Shown piece by piece: positions 1 through 7,331 of a DNA stretch of 64,000 nucleotides (position 1 is its first letter; every line of letters starts with the position of its first letter). The stretch spans positions 620,001-684,000 of the forward strand of contig NZ_JAKCFI010000003.1 of assembly GCF_021412625.1 (NCBI RefSeq), written 5' to 3'. This DNA comes from Myxococcus stipitatus (GTDB lineage: Bacteria; Myxococcota; Myxococcia; Myxococcales; Myxococcaceae). The position numbers and the translations under genes are program-made. Below the pieces are notes generated by a model that was given only the letters and a program-made list of their open reading frames with translations, ran no database searches and was not told where the DNA came from.

Positions 1-1
1 G

Positions 2-574
2 TTCCACGCGCGCTACCCGCCCTCCGACGACGAGAAGCGCTGGGGCTTCCTGGCCTCCTCCAGCCTGAAGGCCACGGTGGTGGAGGCGGCGAACACCAAG
101 GAGACGAAGATTCCCGCGGACGTCACCCTGCGCGGCGACATGCGCCTGACGCCCTTCCACGACCTGGCGGAGGTGCGCCGCGCGACGGAAGGCTTCATCC
201 AGGAGCTGGACGCGCGGCTGGAGCGCGACGACGCGCCCCCGGGCTTTCCCCGGACACGTACCGCGGACGGCCGGCGGGGCACGCTGTCGCTGCGCTTCCC
301 CGGCGGCGGCACGGAGGGCATCGCCTGCAAGCTGGACTCGCCGGGCCTGCGGGCGCTGAAGGACGCGATGCGGGCGGTGCGCGGGGTGGACGCGCAGCCC
401 TTCTCGCTCACCGGCTCGCTGCCCCTGGTGAGGGACCTGCAGCGCCAGGGATGTGACGTGCAGATAACGGGCTTCGGGGAGATGAAGTACTACCACGCGC
501 CCAACGAGCAGGCCCGGCTGGAGGACTTCCGCCAGGGCTTCGCCATCCTGCGGGAGCTGTTGGTGCGACTGTGA
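2..574 (+). CDS. M20-family metallopeptidase / deacylase, C-terminal part (5' cut by window edge)
   Basis: The frame is open at the left edge, so only the last ~190 residues are present. They look like the end of an M20-family zinc hydrolase (acetylornithine deacetylase, succinyl-diaminopimelate desuccinylase, carboxypeptidase G2 relatives). The diagnostic piece is 'GEMKYYHAPNEQARLEDF' near the C-terminus, where the His is normally the last metal ligand and the Asn/Glu-rich loop closes the active site. The earlier ligands (HxD, D, EE) lie outside the window. A GTG at 77 is in frame, but the coding sequence clearly continues upstream of it, so it is not the start. Substrate cannot be judged from this fragment. 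A hairpin follows the stop within 10 bases, so the gene probably ends a transcript. Sure of the superfamily, not of the reaction. Confidence 0.8.
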   Translation, partial: FHARYPPSDDEKRWGFLASSSLKATVVEAANTKETKIPADVTLRGDMRLTPFHDLAEVRRATEGFIQELDARLERDDAPPGFPRTRTADGRRGTLSLRFPGGGTEGIACKLDSPGLRALKDAMRAVRGVDAQPFSLTGSLPLVRDLQRQGCDVQITGFGEMKYYHAPNEQARLEDFRQGFAILRELLVRL

Positions 575-580
575 GCGAGG

Positions 581-617
581 CCCGTCCCCGGGCACGCGCT
601 TCCGCTCGGGGACCGGG
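581..617 (+). terminator. Hairpin after the M20 peptidase gene
   Basis: CCCG-TCCCCG (581-590) pairs with CGGGGA-C-CGGG (607-617), giving a 10-bp stem with one bulged C and a 16-base loop. It starts 7 bases after the stop. There is no T-run, which is usual for GC-rich myxobacterial terminators, so termination is inferred from position and stem strength. Confidence 0.45.
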
Positions 618-695
618 CTCCCTATGTAGAGTGACTGTCGTGAACGGCCCTGGGCCGCCGTGGGCGGCCGGGCGCATCCGAGGAGCGGTGACACC

Positions 696-1856
696 GTGAG
701 AGACTTGCTGATGATTCCGGGGCCGGTGGAGTTCGAGCCGGAGGTGCTCCAGGCGCTCGCCCTGCCCACGCTCGGTCATACGGACCCGGCCTTCATCGCC
801 ATCTTCGGCCGGGCGCTGAAGCGGCTGCGCGAGGTGTGCCTGGCGCCGTCCGCCCAGCCCTTCGTGGTGTCGGGCTCCGGCACGCTGGCCATGGAGCTGG
901 CGGTGGCCAACCTCGTGGAGCCCGGCGACGCCGCGCTGGTGGTGAACACGGGCTACTTCAGCGACCGGATGGTGAAGATCCTGGAGCGGCACGGCGCGAA
1001 GGTGACGCAGGTGCGCGCGGCGCCCGGGGACGTGCCGTCCTCGGACGAGGTGGAGACGGCGCTCGCGGCGGGCGGCTTCAAGCTGATGACCCTCACCCAC
1101 GTGGACACGTCCACCGGCGTGCTGGCGCCCGTGGAGGGGCTGGTGCGGGCCGCGCGCAAGCACGGCGTGCTGTCCGTGGTGGACGGCGTGTGCGCCACCG
1201 CCGGCGAGGCCTTCCACCAGGACGCGTGGGGCGCGGACGTGTACCTCACCGCCAGCCAGAAGGCGGTGGGCGTGCCTCCCGGCCTGGCGCTCCTGACGGT
1301 GGGCCCGCTCGCGCTGGAGGCGTGGAGGAAGCGCAAGGCGCCGGTGGCCAGCGTGTACGCGGACTGGGCGGAATGGCTGCCCATCATGGAGGCCTACGAG
1401 GCGGGCAAGCCCGCGTACTTCGCCACGCCCCCCGTCAACCTCGTCTACGCGCTGGACGTCAGCCTGGGCCAGATTCTCGCCGAGGGCATGGAGGCCCGCT
1501 TCGCCCGCCACCGCCGCGTGGCGCTCGCCTTCCGCGCCGCGTGGAAGGGCCTGGGCCTGCGCCTGCTGCCCACCTCCGACGCCGTGGCCTCCCACCTGCT
1601 GAGCGCCCTGTACTACCCGGACGGCGTGGACGCCTCCTTCGTGGGCCAGGTGAAGGCGCAGGGCGTCGTCGTGGCCGGCGGCCTCCACCCCGACCTCAAG
1701 TCCCGCTACTTCCGCGTGGGCCACATGAACCGCACCGGCCCCGCGGACCTGCTGGCCACCGTGGGCGCCGTGGAGCGCGCCCTCCTGGCCGCCGGACACC
1801 GCGTGGAGCCCGGCGCGGGGCTCGCCGCCGCCGAGTCCGCCCTCGTCGCCCGCTGA
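696..1856 (+). CDS. Class V aminotransferase (alanine-glyoxylate / serine-pyruvate type)
   Basis: A 386-residue PLP enzyme that probably transfers an amino group between a small amino acid (Ala, Ser) and an oxo acid such as glyoxylate or pyruvate in the cytoplasm. Visible signs are the N-terminal 'LMIPGPVEFEPEVLQAL' typical of the family, 'VSGSGTLAMELAVANL' for the cofactor phosphate region, 'VDGVCATAGE' with the Asp that contacts the PLP ring nitrogen, and 'TASQKAVGVPPGLALL' with the Schiff-base Lys at residue 189. The start is GTG 696, with AGGAG at 681-685; an in-frame ATG at 660 lies upstream of that ribosome site and would add unconserved residues. Length fits the family (about 380). It stands alone between a hairpin and a DUF2378 gene. 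The exact substrate pair cannot be read from the sequence. Confidence 0.88.
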   Translation: MRDLLMIPGPVEFEPEVLQALALPTLGHTDPAFIAIFGRALKRLREVCLAPSAQPFVVSGSGTLAMELAVANLVEPGDAALVVNTGYFSDRMVKILERHGAKVTQVRAAPGDVPSSDEVETALAAGGFKLMTLTHVDTSTGVLAPVEGLVRAARKHGVLSVVDGVCATAGEAFHQDAWGADVYLTASQKAVGVPPGLALLTVGPLALEAWRKRKAPVASVYADWAEWLPIMEAYEAGKPAYFATPPVNLVYALDVSLGQILAEGMEARFARHRRVALAFRAAWKGLGLRLLPTSDAVASHLLSALYYPDGVDASFVGQVKAQGVVVAGGLHPDLKSRYFRVGHMNRTGPADLLATVGAVERALLAAGHRVEPGAGLAAAESALVAR

Positions 1857-1984
1857 CCCGCACCACCCACCCGCGACTGTCCTCCGCCGCCCATTTCCGC
1901 CCGGAATCCAAGGGGTTCGTGCGCTGCACGAAACCTCCTGGACCTCCGGGGTAACCAGGAATCATTCGACAGGAGCGAAAAATT

Positions 1985-2032
1985 ATGCGAGGATTGCTGC
2001 CAAGGAAGTGGGGGGATTCCGGCGATTCATGA
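1985..2032 (+). other. Possible 15-residue leader peptide ORF upstream of the DUF2378 gene
   Basis: An ATG at 1985 opens a 15-codon frame (MRGLLPRKWGDSGDS, stop 2030-2032). It is preceded by a good ribosome site, CAGGAG at about 1970-1975, nine bases away. The stop overlaps the palindrome ATTCATGAAT (2025-2034), and the DUF2378 start follows at 2108. The surrounding 1950-2040 stretch is AT-rich for this genome and so probably a promoter or leader. Translation is a guess based only on the ribosome site. Confidence 0.2.
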
Positions 2033-2107
2033 ATTGAAAACTCCGAGCGAGTGCCGGCCAGGTCCCCTGCGTGTGAGCGAGTGTTGAAGCCCCCCCGGGA
2101 GATGGTC

Positions 2108-2737
2108 ATGCACGTGGGCACGGAATCGAGCTGCGGCGGCGCGGCGTGGGAGTTGGAGCAGCGTCGACTCGCGGCGACGGACGACGACCAGGCGCGCGGC
2201 ATGTTCTTCCAGGGCGCGCTGAGCGTGGTGTCGAGCCTGGGCGGCCAGGGGTCGGTGGCGCGGTGCCGGGGCGTGGCGGGGATGTGGGAGATACACCCGT
2301 TCCTCATGTACCCGGTGGCGCGCTACCTGCGGATGATGTCCACGGCGGCGCGGCTGCTCGGCCCGCAGCTCAACGGGTTCGACCGGGTGCTGCTGCGCAT
2401 GGGCGAGCAGGCGGCGGACGACTTCATGGAGTCGCAGTTCGGCCAGGAGCTGACGCGGGACTCCGCGGGCTGTCCCCGCCGGCTGCTGGAGGGGTTGGGC
2501 GAGGCGTACCGGGTGGCGGTGAGCTACGGCGAGCGCTACCCGCTGTGGACGGGCGAGTCGAGCGCGCGCTTCGTGATGCGGCGCGACTTCATGCCGGTGG
2601 CGTACCACGAGGGGGTGCTGGCGTGCGCGCTGGAGTCGGTGGGCGCGCGCGAGGTGCGCGTGCGGGGCCGCCAGGTGGCGATGCTGGACAGCGAGTTCGA
2701 GGTGTCCTGGTCGCAGCGGGCCCTCGCCCAGGGGTGA
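2108..2737 (+). CDS. DUF2378 / TIGR02265 family protein (Myxococcales paralogous family)
   Basis: A 209-residue soluble protein of unknown function. It matches the Myxococcales-restricted DUF2378 family (TIGR02265), of which these genomes carry many diverged copies. Recognisable pieces are 'MFFQGALSVV' at the beginning, 'HPFLMYPVARYLRM', 'FMESQFGQELTRD', the pattern with a Tyr-Gly-Arg and Trp ('SYGERYPLW'), and 'RRDFMPVAYHEGVLACALE', followed by a C-terminal 'DSEFEVSW'. ATG 2108 is preferred because GGGAG lies six bases upstream; ATG 2102 is two codons earlier and overlaps that site. The gene is convergent with the ferritin-like pair, with only 13 bases between stops. No catalytic motif is visible. 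Its value here is taxonomic: it marks the window as myxobacterial. Confidence 0.85.
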   Translation: MHVGTESSCGGAAWELEQRRLAATDDDQARGMFFQGALSVVSSLGGQGSVARCRGVAGMWEIHPFLMYPVARYLRMMSTAARLLGPQLNGFDRVLLRMGEQAADDFMESQFGQELTRDSAGCPRRLLEGLGEAYRVAVSYGERYPLWTGESSARFVMRRDFMPVAYHEGVLACALESVGAREVRVRGRQVAMLDSEFEVSWSQRALAQG

Positions 2738-2750
2738 GGGCCGCGTCGCT

Positions 2751-3461
2751 TCAGCCGTCGATGGCGAGGTCGGGCTGCTCCTGGAGCCCCGCGCCGCCGC
2801 CGACGTCGGTGGTGGACGACACGTAGGATTGTGGGAAGGCCCGTGCGGGGTCGAACGCGGGCGCCACCTGGAAGAGGGTCGCGACGAGGGCCTCGAGCAC
2901 CTGATGGTGCTGGGTGAGGGTGCCCTCGATGGCGGCGACGATGAAGCGGTGCTCCGCCACCCCCAGGCCCTCGACCACGAGGTTGACGCCGATGGAGGCG
3001 CGGCGCTCCTCGTTGGCGGCGAGCTTCAACAGGTTCGCCACGGAGGAGCGCAGCTCGCCGGGGGCCTGGTAGCGCGCGTCCTGCGGGCGCACGGGCGTGC
3101 TGTCGAGCGCGCGCACCGCGTGCGTCAGCAGGGCGACATGGTCGGCGTGGTGTCGCTGGAACGCGCTCTCCACGGCGTACACGACGCCGGCGAGGTCGCG
3201 CTCCTCCGGGGGGCGGCTGGGGTCGTCGCGCAGCGTGGCGAGCCTCGCCAGGCCCTGCGCGTAGCCGTCGACGGCCTTGTACGCGAGGGCGAGCAGGGTG
3301 TTGAGGGTGCTGGCCTCGCGCGCCACCGCATAGGGGTCGTCGACGAAGCGGGTGGGCGGCCGCAGCAGGCCCTCGCCGCACGCGGTGAGCGCGGAGGCGG
3401 AGGCCAGCAGGGGCAGGCGCTGGAGCAGCAGGCGGCGCGGGAGGTGGAGGGGGGGCTTCAT
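2751..3461 (-). CDS. Ferritin-like domain lipoprotein
   Basis: A 236-residue exported protein. The N-terminus is positively charged, then hydrophobic, ending in the lipobox-like 'LTACGEG', so it is probably a lipoprotein facing the periplasm. The mature part predicts a four-helix bundle with a Glu/His pattern on each helix: 'YKAVDGYAQGLARL', 'VESAFQRHHADHVALL', 'NEERRASIGVNLV' and 'IEGTLTQHHQVLEALV'. That resembles the exported ferritin-like proteins of the DUF4439 type, although the family name is a recollection. It may bind a di-metal centre; the exact ligands are uncertain. It lies 10 bases downstream of a second ferritin-like gene (3472-4164), so the two form an operon of homologues. Role unknown; metal storage or protection against oxidants is inference. 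Confidence 0.72.
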   Translation of the reverse strand: MKPPLHLPRRLLLQRLPLLASASALTACGEGLLRPPTRFVDDPYAVAREASTLNTLLALAYKAVDGYAQGLARLATLRDDPSRPPEERDLAGVVYAVESAFQRHHADHVALLTHAVRALDSTPVRPQDARYQAPGELRSSVANLLKLAANEERRASIGVNLVVEGLGVAEHRFIVAAIEGTLTQHHQVLEALVATLFQVAPAFDPARAFPQSYVSSTTDVGGGAGLQEQPDLAIDG

Positions 3462-3471
3462 GGGCGCTCCG

Positions 3472-4164
3472 TCACTGGCTCACGTCGTGGAAGGGCAGGT
3501 CGCGCTCGTCGTCGAGCCCGGGCGCGTCGCCGAGCGTGACGACGAAGGCGCGCGGCACCAGGCGGCGCGCGGTGGCGGCGAGCGCGGCGGCGGGCTGGTT
3601 CGCGGTGGTGGCCGACGGGGTGACGAAGCCGCGGGCGAGCAGGTCGAGGACGACGAAGTGCTGGGACTCGACGGAGCCGATGGCGGCGACGAGCCGCGCG
3701 TTGACCCCGTGGTCCAGCCGCCGCTGCGCCTCGCCATGGGCGATGGCCGCGGCCTTCTCGACGTTGGTGGCCAGGGCGATGATGTTCTGGAGCGTGGGGC
3801 GGAAGCCGGCGGGCAGCAGGGACTGGCCCGCGCCCACGTCGTCGGCGCCGCCCTGCTCGACCAGGTGGAGGGCCACCTGGGTGGCGTGTTCGAGGTGGTG
3901 CGCGCGGAAGTGCTGGGCCAGCGCCTCGAGCATCCCCTGGAAGGAGAGGAGCGGGTCGGAGGCGGGGACGTTGCCGATGACGGCGAGGCAGTCATCGTAG
4001 GTCGCGACCCTGTCGCGCTCGACGGCGAGCAGGGTCCGCAGCACCTCTCGCTCCTGGGAGGAGACGCGCGAGGGCCGGGGCGACGGGCGCCCCGTCACGA
4101 GCACCAGGCTCGCGGCGGCCGAGATGCTCCGGAGGGCATCGCGGCGGGAGGAATCGTCGGTCAT
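3472..4164 (-). CDS. Exported ferritin-like domain protein (Tat-type signal)
   Basis: A 230-residue protein, first gene of a two-gene operon with the related lipoprotein at 2751-3461. The N-terminus 'MTDDSSRRDALRSISAAAS' has a twin Arg followed by a hydrophobic stretch, which suggests Tat export of a folded, possibly metal-loaded protein. The four predicted helices carry the E / H / E / ExxH arrangement of ferritin-like di-metal proteins: 'LLAVERDRVATYDDCL', 'HFRAHHLEHATQVALH', 'VEKAAAIAHGEAQRRL' and 'SVESQHFVVLDLL'. The C-terminal 60 residues are Ala-rich and less ordered. Both proteins share the same helix order, so the pair probably arose by duplication. A 19-bp palindrome lies about 330 bases upstream (4494-4512). 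The fold is fairly certain; the function (oxidase, iron or manganese binding) is open. Confidence 0.75.
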   Translation of the reverse strand: MTDDSSRRDALRSISAAASLVLVTGRPSPRPSRVSSQEREVLRTLLAVERDRVATYDDCLAVIGNVPASDPLLSFQGMLEALAQHFRAHHLEHATQVALHLVEQGGADDVGAGQSLLPAGFRPTLQNIIALATNVEKAAAIAHGEAQRRLDHGVNARLVAAIGSVESQHFVVLDLLARGFVTPSATTANQPAAALAATARRLVPRAFVVTLGDAPGLDDERDLPFHDVSQ

Positions 4165-4659
4165 GGGACTTCCGAGGGGGCGGGAGGAAGGAGGTGTGCG
4201 CGTCGGGTGCCCCCGCGACTCGCCGGCACCCTCCGCTGTACGCGAGGCCGGGTGGCCGGCGCCGCGCGACCCCGGGGCGCCCTTCGAACCGAGGACAGTC
4301 GCGGCGACCCCGCGCGCGGACCCTTAGGTCTCCAGGGCCGGCGCGCGTCCACGCGGCGACGCCGCCTCCAAGGCAATGGCGGGACTGACAACAAATGGGA
4401 GTCGCCGGGTGGCGTCCGGAGCGCTCGGCCCCGCGCCCGCCCGGAGTGTGGCGAGGAATCCAGGGATGCGACCGTGGTCCGCGCCGGGTATTGGCGGATG
4501 TTCAACATCCGCATCCGGGGCGTGCCGGACGGAGCGAGGCGAGACATCTTCCTGGTGCGCGCGACCTCACCCGCGTCGGGCTCACGCGTTAGGCTTCCCG
4601 GCAGTCACGTGTGCTGGCGTGGTGGACGCGAGGCCGGGTCGGACGAAGGAGGCGAGTGA
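4165..4659. other. Divergent intergenic region with a 19-bp palindrome
   Basis: These 495 bases separate the ferritin-like operon (leftward) from the receiver-domain gene (rightward). Open frames here have no ribosome sites or recognisable domains and look spurious. The notable content is a 19-bp inverted repeat at 4494-4512, listed separately. No clear promoter hexamers were found. Confidence 0.5.
4494..4512. promoter_or_regulatory. 19-bp palindrome, candidate operator
   Basis: GCGGATGTT-C-AACATCCGC is a perfect inverted repeat with 9-base arms and a single central base. A one-base loop makes a stable RNA hairpin unlikely, so it reads as a DNA site for a dimeric regulator. It lies 148 bases before the receiver gene and about 330 bases before the ferritin-like operon. 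The regulator is not identifiable from the window. Confidence 0.45.
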
Positions 4660-5028
4660 GTGAGTGGGCCGTTGCTGGTGGTGGACGATGACGCGGACCT
4701 CCGCGAGGCGCTGGAGGAGGTGCTGCGGGACGCGGGCTACGAGGTGATGGGGGCCCACAATGGCAGGCACGCGCTGGAGGTGCTCGGCGCGGCGACGCGG
4801 CGTCCCATCCTCGTCCTGCTGGACATGATGATGCCCGTGCTCGACGGGGCGGGCTTCGCGCGCGCCATGCGCCAGGAGCCCGCGTGGCGGGACATCCCCG
4901 TGCTCGTCTTCTCCGCGTCCGCCAACGCGCGCCAGGTGGCGGAGGAGATTGGCGCGTGCGGGCACCTGCGCAAACCCGTCGACGTCGACACGCTGCTGGA
5001 CGCCGTCAGCCGCCACCGCGCGGCGTGA
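4660..5028 (+). CDS. Single-domain response regulator (receiver only)
   Basis: A 122-residue CheY-like protein made only of a receiver domain. It has the acidic pair in 'LLVVDDDADLREALEEVL', the phospho-acceptor Asp in 'LVLLDMMMPVLDG', the conserved Ser/Thr position in 'VLVFSASAN' and the Lys in 'HLRKPVDVDTLLDAV'. With no output domain it probably acts by protein contact or as a phosphotransfer intermediate. GTG 4660 is chosen because AAGGAGG (about 4646-4652) is correctly spaced. No histidine kinase is adjacent, so this is an orphan; its partner cannot be named. The antiporter operon begins 132 bases later with its own operator-like palindrome, so co-transcription is unlikely. Confidence 0.9.
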   Translation: MSGPLLVVDDDADLREALEEVLRDAGYEVMGAHNGRHALEVLGAATRRPILVLLDMMMPVLDGAGFARAMRQEPAWRDIPVLVFSASANARQVAEEIGACGHLRKPVDVDTLLDAVSRHRAA

Positions 5029-5119
5029 GCGCACACCGGGGCTGCATGCCCGTCAACAGGCGGGGCGCCCGCGAGCAGGCGAGCGAAATGGGCGTTTGAC
5101 GCTCCTCGGCGTCGGCTGG

Positions 5120-5133
5120 TAAGTGCCCACTTA
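5120..5133. promoter_or_regulatory. Palindrome TAAGTG-CC-CACTTA, candidate operator of the antiporter operon
   Basis: A perfect 6-2-6 inverted repeat lies 28 bases before the antiporter start and just upstream of its ribosome site (GGAGG at 5151-5155). It is AT-richer than its surroundings and overlaps where a -10 element would be expected. The operon's own XRE-type protein (7332-8150) is the natural candidate to bind it; that link is inference. Confidence 0.45.
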
Positions 5134-5160
5134 ACACGCACGTCTTCGACGGAGGAATGG

Positions 5161-7326
5161 ATGCACGCCAACGACCTCACGCTGCTGCTCATGCAGCTCA
5201 TCGTCATCATCGGCGTGTCCCGGTTGATAGGGCGTGGCACGCGTTGGCTGGGGCAGCCGCTGGTCATCGCGGAGGTGGTGGCGGGCATCGTCCTGGGGCC
5301 CTCGCTGCTGGGCTGGTTGGCGCCCGACGTGATGAACGCGCTGTTCCCCACCAGCTCGCTGCCGGTGCTGAAGATGCTCAGCCAGGTGGGGCTGGTGCTG
5401 TTCATGTTCCTCATCGGCCTGGAGCTGGACCCCCGGATGCTGAAGGGGCGTGGGCATGCGTCGGTGGCCATCAGCCACACGAGCATCGTCGTCCCGTTCG
5501 CGCTGGGCGCCATCGCGGGCGCGCTGTGGCTGTACAAGAGCCTGTCGAGCCCGACGGTGCCGTTCTCGTCGTTCGTGCTCTTCATGGGCGTGTCGATGAG
5601 CATCACCGCCTTCCCGGTGCTGGCGCGCATCCTCACGGAGCGGGGCCTGTTGCAGTCCCGGCTGGGGGCCATCGCCATCACCTGCGCGGCGGTGGATGAC
5701 GTCACGGCGTGGTGTCTGCTGGCCTTCGTGGTGTCCATCGTGCGCGCCTCGGACCTGGCGCACGCGGCGTTCACCACGGTGCTCGCCATGGGCTACATCG
5801 CCTTCATGCTCCTGGTGGTGCGCCCGTTCCTGGCGCGCCTGGGCGCCCGGGTGGCCAGCCGCGAGGGCCTCACCCAGAACGTGGTGGCCGGCACGCTGCT
5901 GCTCCTGATGGCCTCCGCCTGGGCGACGGAGCTCATCGGCATCCACGCGCTCTTCGGCGCGTTCCTCTTCGGCGCGGTCATCCCCAAGGAGGGCGGGCTG
6001 GCGGCGGCGCTGGTGGAGAAGCTGGAGGACGTGGCGGTGGTGTTGCTGCTGCCCATCTTCTTCGCCTTCAGCGGCCTGCGCACGCAGGTGGGCCTGCTCA
6101 ACACGCCCGAGTCGTGGATGACGTGCGGGGTCATCATCATGCTGGCCTGCGTGGGCAAGTTCGGCGGCAGCGCGGTGGCGGCGCGGCTGACGGGCCTGCG
6201 CTGGCGCGAGGCGGGCGCCATCGGCATCCTGATGAACACGCGCGGGTTGATGGAGCTCATCGTCCTCAACCTGGGCCTGGACCTGGGCGTCATCTCGCCC
6301 ACGCTCTTCACGATGATGGTGCTGATGGCGCTGGTGACGACGTTCATGACCACGCCGCTCTTGCGCCTCATCTACCCCACGGAGGAGATCGCCAAGGACC
6401 GGCTCACGCTGGACGCGCCCCCGGCGCCGGTGGCCGGCGTGGCGCCCTACACCGTGCTGATGTGTGTCTCCCACCAGCAGGCGGGGCCGGGCATGGCCCA
6501 TCTGGTCAAGGCGCTGTCGGAGGGCGAGGACGCCCACTTCCACGCGCTGCACCTGGTGTCCCCGGAGCGCGTGTCGCTGCGCCGCGAGCCGGACCCCGAG
6601 GGCCCGGCGGTGGAGGCGGAGCGGGACGTGAACGGGAGCGACAGCGCGTTGGCGCCGTTGCTGGGCCGCGCGAGGAACCTGGGGCTGACGGTGCGTCCGC
6701 TGTCCTTCGTGTCGGGGGAGCCCGCGCTGGACATCTGCCGCACGGCGCAGGCCAAGCGCGCGGACCTGGTGCTGCTGGGCTGGCACAAGCCGCTGTTCAG
6801 CCAGACGGTGCTGGGCGGCACGGTGCACGAGGTGATGGAGGCGGCGTCCTCGACGGTGGCGGTGCTGGTGGACCGTGGCCTGTCGGACGTGAAGCGGGTG
6901 TTGGTGCCCTTCGTCGGCAGCCGGCACGACCGCGCGGCGCTGAAGCTGGCGCGGCGGCTGAAGAAGCACTCGGGCGCGGAGGTCACCGTGCTGCACGTCA
7001 CCTCGCGTGAGGGCCAGGGCGTCCGGGCGCAGGTGGAGGAGCTGTTCCCCGCCGCGGAGGGCGTGGGCGTGCGGCTGAAGGTGGTGCGCCACGAGTCGCC
7101 CGAGGACGCCGCGCTGGAGGAGGCGCGGGAGGGGGGCTACGACCTGGTGGTGGTGGGCGTGGGTTCCCAGTGGGGCCTGGAGGACCGGCTGTTCGGCATC
7201 CAGCGCGAGCGCATCGTCCGTGACGCGCCGGGCTCGCTGCTGGTCGTGCGGGAGCCCGAGCCGGTGGTGGAAGCGGTGGCCGAGGCCGAGCCGGCGGCTC
7301 CGGTGGCGGCCTCCTCGAGGAGCTGA
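5161..7326 (+). CDS. CPA2-type Na+(K+)/H+ antiporter fused to two universal stress protein domains
   Basis: A 721-residue inner-membrane protein. Residues ~1-410 contain about 12-13 membrane helices of the Na+/H+ exchanger (Kef/NapA-like) fold, with 'IGLELDPRMLKG', 'AAVDDVTAWCLLAFV' (the Asp-Asp pair typical of electrogenic CPA2 exchangers) and 'NTRGLMELIVLNLGLDLGVI'. Residues ~430-720 hold two UspA-like cytoplasmic domains. The second carries 'RVLVPFVGSRHDRAALKLARRL' split over its start and a 'VVVGVGSQWG' segment resembling the nucleotide-binding GxxG loop, so ATP or another ligand may gate transport. The start is ATG 5161 with GGAGG five bases before it. The XRE-EIIA regulator starts 5 bases after the stop. 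Likely role is pH, Na+ or K+ homeostasis under stress; the ion is not readable from sequence. Confidence 0.88.
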   Translation: MHANDLTLLLMQLIVIIGVSRLIGRGTRWLGQPLVIAEVVAGIVLGPSLLGWLAPDVMNALFPTSSLPVLKMLSQVGLVLFMFLIGLELDPRMLKGRGHASVAISHTSIVVPFALGAIAGALWLYKSLSSPTVPFSSFVLFMGVSMSITAFPVLARILTERGLLQSRLGAIAITCAAVDDVTAWCLLAFVVSIVRASDLAHAAFTTVLAMGYIAFMLLVVRPFLARLGARVASREGLTQNVVAGTLLLLMASAWATELIGIHALFGAFLFGAVIPKEGGLAAALVEKLEDVAVVLLLPIFFAFSGLRTQVGLLNTPESWMTCGVIIMLACVGKFGGSAVAARLTGLRWREAGAIGILMNTRGLMELIVLNLGLDLGVISPTLFTMMVLMALVTTFMTTPLLRLIYPTEEIAKDRLTLDAPPAPVAGVAPYTVLMCVSHQQAGPGMAHLVKALSEGEDAHFHALHLVSPERVSLRREPDPEGPAVEAERDVNGSDSALAPLLGRARNLGLTVRPLSFVSGEPALDICRTAQAKRADLVLLGWHKPLFSQTVLGGTVHEVMEAASSTVAVLVDRGLSDVKRVLVPFVGSRHDRAALKLARRLKKHSGAEVTVLHVTSREGQGVRAQVEELFPAAEGVGVRLKVVRHESPEDAALEEAREGGYDLVVVGVGSQWGLEDRLFGIQRERIVRDAPGSLLVVREPEPVVEAVAEAEPAAPVAASSRS

Positions 7327-7331
7327 GTGTC

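Noticed and set aside
408..1799. 463-codon minus-strand frame
   Set aside because: Antisense to the aminotransferase; low-complexity His/Gly/Arg sequence.
5131..7092. 653-codon minus-strand frame
   Set aside because: Antisense to the antiporter; His/Arg/Gln-rich low-complexity translation, no motif.
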